From JANXQG01 sp964615095 (GTDB taxonomy: Bacteria; Planctomycetota; Planctomycetia; Pirellulales; Thermoguttaceae): a DNA stretch of 64,000 nt. The stretch is taken from assembly GCA_964615095.1 (NCBI GenBank), contig CAZTPX010000013.1, forward strand, positions 1-64,000. Direction: 5' to 3'. The notes below the pieces were generated by a model. The model saw only the letters and a program-made list of their open reading frames with translations. It did no database searches and was not told where the DNA came from. The position numbers were made by a program, and so were the translations under genes. This document shows, piece by piece, positions 14,891 to 21,727 of the stretch (positions within the stretch are counted from its first letter, which is position 1; each line of letters begins with the position of its first letter).

Positions 14891-15412
14891 TTGATTAGAC
14901 GTCACGAACTGTGTAAATTGAAGGAGTTGACGGTTCGACAAGAAGTGGAGCCTGCGGATTATTTGCCTATGTTGCGAGACTTGTTCTATGGCGTGAGCGA
15001 GCAAGGAAAAGCCGGCAAGCACCGCATGGACGACGCACGCGCTCTTCTGAATGCGGTTCGATGGCGCGGTGCGATGTACATGGCCGGGTATTCCGTGGAG
15101 TGCTTGCTGAAGACGAAGCTCATGCGGATGTTCGATTGCCGTCATTTGCGCGAGCTTGAGGAGGAACTGCAGCGGCGAGGCGTGCTCGCGGGCCAGACGA
15201 CCGTTTTCACGCATCAGTTGGAAGTTCTTCTGCGGATGACCAATGCGATTGATCGACTGCGGCAGAACGCAGAGAACTGGCGATCGTTCAACATGGTAAA
15301 CCGTTGGGTTCCTGCGTGGCGCTACACTGCGGACATGTCGAATCCGGATGACGCGAAAGATTTCTTGGAAGCAGTGGACAAGGTTTCTCATTGGATCGAG
15401 CACAACATTTGA
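14891..15412 (+). CDS. HEPN-domain protein
   Basis: A protein of up to 173 residues. Its core, MDDARALLNAVRWRGAMYMA GYSVECLLKTKLM, is the typical first helix pair of a HEPN domain. It is followed by FTHQLEVLLRM and by NWRSFNMVNRWVPAWRYT, as in the group that carries the H-x-L-x-x-L and W-x4-RY features. HEPN proteins are helical; many are RNases or toxins with an R-x4-6-H active site. That motif is not obvious here, so RNase activity is open. The start is uncertain: the frame opens with TTG at 14891, GTG 14945 and ATG 14969 are alternatives, and none has a well-placed ribosome site. It lies 25 bp after groES and 12 bp before a BolA-like gene. Confidence 0.75.
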   Translation: MIRRHELCKLKELTVRQEVEPADYLPMLRDLFYGVSEQGKAGKHRMDDARALLNAVRWRGAMYMAGYSVECLLKTKLMRMFDCRHLRELEEELQRRGVLAGQTTVFTHQLEVLLRMTNAIDRLRQNAENWRSFNMVNRWVPAWRYTADMSNPDDAKDFLEAVDKVSHWIEHNI

Positions 15413-15424
15413 GAGGACGCGAAC

Positions 15425-15688
15425 ATGGCCGACCTTCAAATCAAAGAGAAGATTCGTGGCGTGCTGAAACGCGCTTATTTCAAGGATCCCGACGATTTGG
15501 TGGACGTGTCGGACGGCCCTGACGACAGTATTCACGTCGTGATCGTCAGCCGCAAGTTCGATGGTCGCCGCATGAAGGAAAAGAACGACTTGATCTGGTC
15601 GGTCTTGTCACAGAATCTTCGCCCCGAGGAATGGGGCAAAGTTTCCCTTTCCGTGGGCACAAGTCCGGAAGAGATCAAGGCCACGTAA
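15425..15688 (+). CDS. Small BolA/KH-like fold protein
   Basis: An 87-residue protein. The pattern IKEKIRGVLKRAY, then VDVSDGPDDSIHVVIVSRKF DGRRMKEKNDLIWSVL and a final VSLSVGTSPEE follows that of BolA/IbaG proteins: helix, beta hairpin, F-D-G turn, helix, and a last strand ending in the TPEE-like motif. The C-terminal His used by BolA proteins for iron-sulfur work with Grx is absent. GAGAGGA precedes the ATG, and the gap to the HEPN gene is 12 bp, so they form an operon. A nucleic-acid-binding (KH-like) partner or antitoxin role for the HEPN protein is an inference; I do not know a named system with this pair. Confidence 0.65.
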   Translation: MADLQIKEKIRGVLKRAYFKDPDDLVDVSDGPDDSIHVVIVSRKFDGRRMKEKNDLIWSVLSQNLRPEEWGKVSLSVGTSPEEIKAT

Positions 15689-16273
15689 TGCCCGTCGGGG
15701 ACTCCGTCGGGCCGTTCAATTCCGCAAGTCCTTGCCGTGCAGGAGAGTTGAGCCGGACATCGCGGTCAGGCCAATCGTACTCCGCGAATGGAGATCCAAG
15801 TTTGACGATCGTTGAGGTTCAAGCGGACTTTCCCCATCTTGAGAATCGCTTGCTCAGGGTCAACCGCCTCCCGTGAAAAGGCTGCGCGCGGCTCGAGGGC
15901 GGCCGACATTGGACACCGGGTGTTGAGGCAATATCTGCTAACGTCTAAAGTCGGCCTGACTTCATGTGTGCTCGCCGCCATCCGCCCACGAAGGCCGCGA
16001 CGGACTGGAAGAGGTTTGTTGCCTGAGCGGCAAGAATTGGGAAGGCTGACGATGGCAGGGGCGCGGCAGCGGATCGAGCACCGCTGCCCTCGAGCGGCGG
16101 AACGGCAGAACCCGACCGAGAAAGCGGATCGGCGGCCACAACCGGTTGCCGGTTAGGCACGCTTCCCGCCATGACGATGGTTACATCGCCGACCACCCGC
16201 TTGACGCGTTCGATTTCCCCGATCATGCCTAGCTTATCCAGATTTGGTGAGTGGCACCTTTTCTTTTCCCCTT
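15689..16273. other. 585-bp stretch without a supported gene
   Basis: No reading frame here looks like a real protein on either strand. A 93-codon frame on the minus strand (15945-16226) has an attractive first part but no ribosome site and low-complexity content after that. The stretch ends where the PLD-like remnant becomes readable, so it may contain the scrambled upstream half of that gene. Confidence 0.4.
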
Positions 16274-16831
16274 TCGACGAAGATCGACACCAAGCATGCC
16301 ATCGCCCAAAACAAAATCATGGTCATCGACGGCCAAACGGTCATCACCGGCAGCTTCAACTTCACCACGGCCGCGGAAGAGCACAACGCCGAGAACCTTC
16401 TGGTGATTCGCGACAAGGATTTGGCGGCAAAGTACGCCGCGAATTGGAAAGTCCATGCCGATCATTCTGACCCATACGCCGGCCGAACGGAGGGCTATTC
16501 GCAATCGCATCGAACCGCGCCGGCCGTCAACCCGTCTTCGACGGTCGATCCGGTCTCCGGCGGCTATGTCGCCTCCACGAACTCGAAAGGCTTCCACCGG
16601 CCGGACTGCAATTCAGCCGCGAAGATCTCCGAAAGGAACCTCGTGCGGTATGCCACGCGGGAAGAACCGGTTCAGGCGGGAAAGAAACCCTGCGCGGAGT
16701 GCAGAGAGTCGCTCGCCACCACCGAGCCGCGGGAGCAAGCGAGCAGCCGCCCGCAACTAAAGACGGCGTCATCAAGATGTGGAGACAAAACAAGAAGCTC
16801 GACAATACATAGTTATTGTACTCCCTCGTAG
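16274..16831 (+). pseudogene. Decayed PLD-family nuclease with Cys/His metal-binding tail
   Basis: The readable part begins STKIDTKHAIAQNKIMVIDG QTVITGSFNF, which is the second half of a Nuc-type phospholipase D domain, followed by AENLLVIRDKDLAAKYAANW. The upstream half is missing. The catalytic HKD motif should read H-N-K-x4-D but has Gln in place of His (QNK), so activity would be lost. A second domain, GFHRPDCNSAAKISERNLVR YATREE with GKKPCAECRE (about 16589-16711), is the small metal-binding module often seen at the end of such nucleases. No convincing start codon exists; the 3' end after CRES is probably noise up to the stop. Confidence 0.7.
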
Positions 16832-16918
16832 CGACCAACGCAACTGATGGGTACTGTCCTAATTTGAATTTTGACGCAGGCTTCCCCGTTTATGGGAATT
16901 GGTTGCGTTCTTGCATGG

Positions 16919-17149
16919 TTAGCGACTTCGCGACAACATAACGAAGAAACCGATGACTGCGGCCGTGAACACTACGAGGAAAACCAAGAAACCGCTAACT
17001 GGCGTCGGCTCCTTTCCCTCTGGGTCGCCTCTGTACAAGTCATAACTTATCTTAGCAACTCCAAACCACCACATGAGAAACCATGCGAGAAACCACAAAA
17101 CGAAAACGGTCACCAACACCAACGCACATAACCCGCCCAAGGTCTCCAT
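16919..17149 (-). CDS. Small two-helix membrane protein, unknown
   Basis: A 76-residue protein starting METLGGLCALVLVTVFVLWF, with one hydrophobic helix at the N-terminus, a short polar part (YRGDPEGKEPTPVS), and a second helix FLVFLVVFTAAVIGFFVML. The ATG at 17149 follows a GGAGAG site at a good distance. I do not recognise the family. It faces away from the secretin-like gene, sharing about 100 bp of upstream DNA. Confidence 0.55.
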   Translation of the reverse strand: METLGGLCALVLVTVFVLWFLAWFLMWWFGVAKISYDLYRGDPEGKEPTPVSGFLVFLVVFTAAVIGFFVMLSRSR

Positions 17150-17248
17150 TACAACTCTCCGTTCAATCGGGAGCACCCGCACTTCATGGGAAATGATCGA
17201 ACCACGTCCCTATCGTGCTGCGCCGGCTGGGCGAAAAAAAGATGTGCC

Positions 17249-18022
17249 ATGTTGCGAACTCTCGGGAGTCTGACGCTGGTCTGGTGTATTGCGTGCAGTG
17301 TTGTTGCCGCTGCCGATGTGGGCCGGGCGACAAGAGACCCCGGCGAACGTACTCGCCGTGTTAGCAAGCCGCTGGCCGATGCCGGTGCAGCCCGGATGGT
17401 GACGATCGAGGTGCTTATCGCCGACGTGCGGCGCGGCGATGCGGCCAAAGGCGACGCGGACGACCCGCACGGCGACCCCAAGGCTCGCATTCAGCAGCTT
17501 GAGAAGGCCGGCAAACTGGACTCTCTGACGCGGGTACAACTGACAACGGTCGAGGGCCAGAAGGCTTCCCTGAAGGTGGGCCAGCGAGCGGCGCGGATCG
17601 TCGGCAGTCAAAGCATCGGCCGTGGTGGCTTTGTTGGCGGTCCTGGCGGTGGTGGTGGCCAGGTCAACAGTATCTCGTTCGAAAATGTCGGCCTGATGCT
17701 GAGCGTCACACCGCAGATCCGTCGTGATGGGCTGGTCGTCATGGCAATCGATATTGAGCGATCACAACTCGGGCCTGCGGAAGAAGGCCCTGTGATCTCG
17801 AAGCCTGCAGACGGCGAAGCGATTCGAGCCGCGCCTACGGAGACCCTCACGACTCAATCAACCATCAGCGCCCGAAGTGGGCAAGGCGTCCTGGTCGGTC
17901 GGCAACAGACGAGGCAGCAAGCACGGCAAAGCGAATTGTTGATTGTCGTCACGCCGGAGTTGCTCGGTGACGAGCCACCCATCGGCAACGAGACGATACC
18001 GCGCACGCCGGGCGGAAGGTGA
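17249..18022 (+). CDS. Secreted protein with secretin-like (type II/III) C-terminal domain
   Basis: A 257-residue protein with a signal peptide (MLRTLGSLTLVWCIACSVVAAA). The remainder has the layout of a reduced secretin domain: MVTIEVLIADVRRGD, a long insert with a Gly-rich loop (GRGGFVGGPGGGGGQ), NVGLMLSVTPQIRRDGLVVM, and a final SELLIVVTPELL. These are the strands of the secretin beta domain. Planctomycetes encode several such short proteins; a full N-domain set and a pilotin region are missing, so an outer-membrane pore is doubtful. The start at 17249 gives the best signal peptide. Confidence 0.65.
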   Translation: MLRTLGSLTLVWCIACSVVAAADVGRATRDPGERTRRVSKPLADAGAARMVTIEVLIADVRRGDAAKGDADDPHGDPKARIQQLEKAGKLDSLTRVQLTTVEGQKASLKVGQRAARIVGSQSIGRGGFVGGPGGGGGQVNSISFENVGLMLSVTPQIRRDGLVVMAIDIERSQLGPAEEGPVISKPADGEAIRAAPTETLTTQSTISARSGQGVLVGRQQTRQQARQSELLIVVTPELLGDEPPIGNETIPRTPGGR

Positions 18023-18154
18023 AGGGACAACTGCATTGCGGGCGATTGGCTTCATTTGCAGTCCGCCCACGTCCTGCCCGCCTTTAGTTCGACCTTCAGC
18101 GGCGCGGCAAAGCCTGTCGGCGCAGTTTTCATGGCGTCGCGAGGCCGGGGCAGA

Positions 18155-18195
18155 CTTACGTTGTGTACTTTGCAGCGCAAAGTACACAACGTAAG
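18155..18195 (+). repeat. Perfect 19-bp hairpin with 3-nt loop
   Basis: CTTACGTTGTGTACTTTGC at 18155-18173 is exactly complemented at 18177-18195 around the loop AGC. No T-tract follows. It sits between two convergent genes in the 370-bp gap 18023-18392, in which I see no gene; it could work as a bidirectional transcript-end structure. Confidence 0.75.
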
Positions 18196-18392
18196 CGTGA
18201 CCCCGAGGCCGATGCAGTCGTCCCTACGGGACTATCGGTTCCTTTTGCATTTTCCACGCTGCGATAACTCGCTGGGCTATTCTCGGTCGTTCCTACGGGA
18301 CGGGAAGATTCGAATCAATCTGTGCGAAACAACGAGGCCGGAGCGCCCCCGTCGCATTCTTGCGCTGGATGAACCTTATTTTGGATCAATCC

Positions 18393-21386
18393 TCAGTTCA
18401 CGAATATCCCTTCGGCCATCACGGCATCGACCGCGGCGGCCACCGGCTGGTTCGTCGAATTGTTCTGATTCGCCGCCGTCGTAGCCCAAAGTGCGTAGTC
18501 GGCGGCCGGGTTCGTCGTGGCCGCGGGCGAAGTCGAGACTGCGCTCACGGCGGCCGAAATGCGCGATACGGCCGCCGCCACGGAGGTTTGAACGTTGCTG
18601 CTGCTGATCGGCACCGAACCCGAGGTAGTTGCCACGTCGAAACCATCACACGTCGATTCCAGTTGAGGCCAACTCAAGGTATTGGGCTGGTCGCAACCCC
18701 AGGGATTGTAGAGCGTGAACAGGCCGCTGGATGCGTTGTAGCTGAGTACGGCGTAGGCGTGCGAGCCGTAGAGCCCGCCGGGCAGAGTATCGGCGGAATT
18801 GCTGGACTCATCGGTGGCGATAGTCACCGCGTCGTTTGCGTTCAAGCCGCTGACCATCGCCTGCTCGGTCGAAGTTGTGAGGCTGTAATCGGTGGCATTG
18901 TGGCCTAAGACCTGGGCATCGACGTAGGCCATCCAGCCGCCTTCGATGCCCGCATAGGTGTTCGTGCCGTTGCGGCCTTCCAGACCGGTCTCGTTCCACT
19001 GGGCATAGGCCTTTTCGGCCAGCGGGATCCAGAGGGAATTGGCCGGATTACTGGCGCTGAAACCGCAGTCGGCATAGATCAGCGTGCCGTAATAAGTGGG
19101 CAACGACAAGTTGACCGTCACGTAACTAGCCGTGCCGACGCCGCTGGCGAAGCCCAAGCTGAAGGTGCCGTTGGAGTTATAGAACCCGCCATACGTGCCG
19201 CCGTAGAAGCGGACGGTGTACGTGCCGTCGCCGTTGTTGATGAACATGTTCTCGATGGCCGCCGGATTGCTGTCGGCGATCGTGCCCAGCGACGAGATGA
19301 AGTAGCAGTCGCCGAGCTCGCCCTGGTACTCGTCCTTGTTCGACGGGATGTTGGGAAAGAGCGAGCCGGACGCGGTCTCATAGGTGAGCGAGCTGGAGGT
19401 CAACGCGGGCAAATCGGTGCCGTAGAACCACTTGTCGATCAGCTTGGTCAACTGCGCGGCCGAACTGCGGACGGCCAGGTCGTTCAGGGCGGCGCCCTGG
19501 TACTGGGCGTTGGCCGCGTTGCCGTTGACCACGTCGCTGGCCAGGACTTCCACATAATTTGGCATGTCGTATTGTGTGGCGTCGGCGACAATCGTCTTCA
19601 GGTCGGAGAAATCCATGGCGCTAAGCCCGTTAGTCCCAATGTTGGCTGCCACGGTTTGCAGGATCTGGATCATGTCCGCGCGGTCGAGCGAACCGTCGGC
19701 GTCAAGCTTCTGCACGAGACTCGCCAGGACCGGGTCTTGCAATCCGCCCGGTGTCGGGCTGGGCGAAGGCGACGGTGAAGGAGCCGTAACAGTCACATTG
19801 TCCGAGCCTGAAATCGATCCGCTCTTGGCGGTGACGCTATACGTGCCTGCCGTGCTGGGGGCCGTGAAGAGCCCATTTGAACTGACCGTGCCGCCATTGA
19901 CGCTCCAGGTGAAGGAGGGCTGCGTGGCCATTGCATTTTGGAACTGATCGAGTGCCTGGGCCGTGAATTGCTGGGTCGCGCCCGTTTGCAAGCTGGGCGT
20001 GCCGGAAGTCACGAGAATACTGGTGAAGGTCTGCTTGACATTCACGGTCACGCTGAACGAGGCCGTGCCGTTGCTAGGCTGGGCCTTCAGCACGTAGGTG
20101 CCCGCCAGGCTGAAGGTTGCTGTCGTGCCGTTGGCAGCGGTGCCGAAGATCGGCGCCGACGCGCCCGCGGGAAGCGTCGCGGCCGTCCAGGCGTAGGTCG
20201 TGGCCGAGGTAATTGGCTTGCCGAACTGGTCGACGAACGTTGCGTTTGGCAATACCTGGCTGACGCCCGTGACGGTGAGCGTGCTGCCAGTGATCGTACC
20301 TGCTGGCGTTTGGCCCACGTTCACGATGATCGACTCCGCGACGGAGTTCTTGGCAGCGTCGGTCTGCGTGACCACGAGGGTGTATTTTCCGGCCAGCGCG
20401 AAACTGGCGGTGGTGGTCGAGCCGGAGGTGGTGAAGTGCGGCGCAGCGGCGCCCGCCGGCACGCTGGCCGACCATGTGAGCGTCGTGTTCTCCGTGATCG
20501 GGTTCTGGAACTGGTCAAAGAACTGGCTAACGTTGAATTGCGCGGAAGTTGCCAGCACGGTCGCGCTGCCGCCCACCTGGCTGACCGTGAAACTGGTCGG
20601 CTCGGCGACGACCAGGATGTTGGCCAAGGCCGAGATCCGCGTGGCGGTCGTATTGCCGGCTGAGACGCTGACGCCATACGCGCCAGCTTCATTGAAAATG
20701 ACGGTCTCCAAACCGTTGGAATTGGTCAGCGACGGCTTAGCGCCGTTGGGCGACGAAGTGACCGCCCAGGCAAAAGAGGGCTGGGGCGCCATGGGATAGC
20801 CGAACTGGTCCACCCCCAGGGCGGAAAACGACTGGTTCGTAGCGGTCACTTTCAGTTGCGTACTGGAACTGACGAGGGTCTTTCCGCCGCTATAAAGGCT
20901 GACGCTGGTGAGCGTCTGCGCGACGGTGACTTTCACGCTGCTGGTGATCGCCAGCTTTGCGCCATCGACGATCGTGACCGTAAAGCCGTACGTGCCCGCC
21001 TCGGTGAAGGTGACCGTGTCGTTCTTCGCGGCATTGGTGCCGTTGACGCTGAACTTCGCAGCGCCGCCGCCGGGCACGCTGGTGGCTACCCAGGTGTAGG
21101 TCAGGGTCGATTCGCCCTGGGCATCGGCGCCGAGGACGGAGAGCGATGCGGTCGCGCCCGAACTGCTCAAACTGGCGCCGGCCGCGTTGACTACGGTCGG
21201 CGCGGTAGCCGTCTTGGCGTCCACGCTGAGGCTGCCGACCGGCGAAATCGCCAGCACCGGCAGATTGCCCAGCGGGCTGAGCGCCGCCAGCACGGTACGG
21301 GCTTCAAGTTGCTCGCAACGCAGCTTGCGGGGCGAGCGGGAGTTGGATTGGGACGTACGAGCGCGGCGCGAGCGGTGAGCGGACAT
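18393..21386 (-). CDS. Secreted Ig-repeat protein with calpain-type (C2) cysteine protease domain
   Basis: A 997-residue protein. The N-terminus has a basic stretch followed by KLRCEQLEARTVLA, the planctomycete LExRxxLA-type export/anchor signature. Residues 60-540 carry five Ig-like repeats of about 90 residues, each with a DQFGxP-like turn, a W in strand C and a final TFxxAGxYxxxV strand. A SPSPSPSPTPGG linker leads to the C-terminal protease: QGELGDCYFISSLG (Cys about 694), LYGSHAYAVLSY (His about 876) and LYNPWGCD (Asn about 894), the complete calpain triad with normal spacing. It is therefore probably an active extracellular cysteine protease. The hairpin at 18155 lies past its 3' end. 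Confidence 0.9.
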   Translation of the reverse strand: MSAHRSRRARTSQSNSRSPRKLRCEQLEARTVLAALSPLGNLPVLAISPVGSLSVDAKTATAPTVVNAAGASLSSSGATASLSVLGADAQGESTLTYTWVATSVPGGGAAKFSVNGTNAAKNDTVTFTEAGTYGFTVTIVDGAKLAITSSVKVTVAQTLTSVSLYSGGKTLVSSSTQLKVTATNQSFSALGVDQFGYPMAPQPSFAWAVTSSPNGAKPSLTNSNGLETVIFNEAGAYGVSVSAGNTTATRISALANILVVAEPTSFTVSQVGGSATVLATSAQFNVSQFFDQFQNPITENTTLTWSASVPAGAAAPHFTTSGSTTTASFALAGKYTLVVTQTDAAKNSVAESIIVNVGQTPAGTITGSTLTVTGVSQVLPNATFVDQFGKPITSATTYAWTAATLPAGASAPIFGTAANGTTATFSLAGTYVLKAQPSNGTASFSVTVNVKQTFTSILVTSGTPSLQTGATQQFTAQALDQFQNAMATQPSFTWSVNGGTVSSNGLFTAPSTAGTYSVTAKSGSISGSDNVTVTAPSPSPSPSPTPGGLQDPVLASLVQKLDADGSLDRADMIQILQTVAANIGTNGLSAMDFSDLKTIVADATQYDMPNYVEVLASDVVNGNAANAQYQGAALNDLAVRSSAAQLTKLIDKWFYGTDLPALTSSSLTYETASGSLFPNIPSNKDEYQGELGDCYFISSLGTIADSNPAAIENMFINNGDGTYTVRFYGGTYGGFYNSNGTFSLGFASGVGTASYVTVNLSLPTYYGTLIYADCGFSASNPANSLWIPLAEKAYAQWNETGLEGRNGTNTYAGIEGGWMAYVDAQVLGHNATDYSLTTSTEQAMVSGLNANDAVTIATDESSNSADTLPGGLYGSHAYAVLSYNASSGLFTLYNPWGCDQPNTLSWPQLESTCDGFDVATTSGSVPISSSNVQTSVAAAVSRISAAVSAVSTSPAATTNPAADYALWATTAANQNNSTNQPVAAAVDAVMAEGIFVN

Positions 21387-21727
21387 AGTCTGGCTCCAAG
21401 GCGAAAGCCCGAAAAGGCCATCCAGGATCGGTACGAGAAGAGAGAACGTACCGAGGCGTCGTGAGAAAAGTTTGCCCGGGCCGGCCTAGAATCGGCCAGC
21501 CACAGGGCGTGTTCGTTCGCCTCGGCAACTAAAACCTAGGTCAGGTTTCGTCCGGAAGCAAATCGAAAGGCAAGAAACGCCTGAAATACGGCCCAATTCG
21601 GCCATCAGGTGGCTCCTTTCTGCCGGAAAGGACTAACACGCTCTGACCTGTTGAGTAATTCGGCGTTTTGCCGGCGGTTCGAGGGGCATTAATCCCTCTC
21701 GGCAAGAGGGATCTACTGGATGGCCTC
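21387..21727. other. 341-bp spacer with a small hairpin
   Basis: No gene is supported. It holds the upstream region of the calpain-like gene and the end of the large membrane-protein gene. A hairpin with 8-bp arms (ATCCCTCT, loop CGGCA, AGAGGGAT) at 21692-21712 lies just past the stop of the latter. It has no clear T-run in the minus direction, so it is only a weak terminator candidate. Confidence 0.4.

Noticed and set aside
15945..16226. Minus-strand frame of 93 codons beginning MIGEIERVKRVVGDVTIVMA
   Set aside because: The first 20 residues look protein-like but there is no ribosome site, and the rest is low-complexity Ala/Ser/Pro without a family.
18155..18195. Hairpin considered as an intrinsic terminator
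   Set aside because: The stem is perfect but no T-tract follows on either strand, so I list it as a repeat only.
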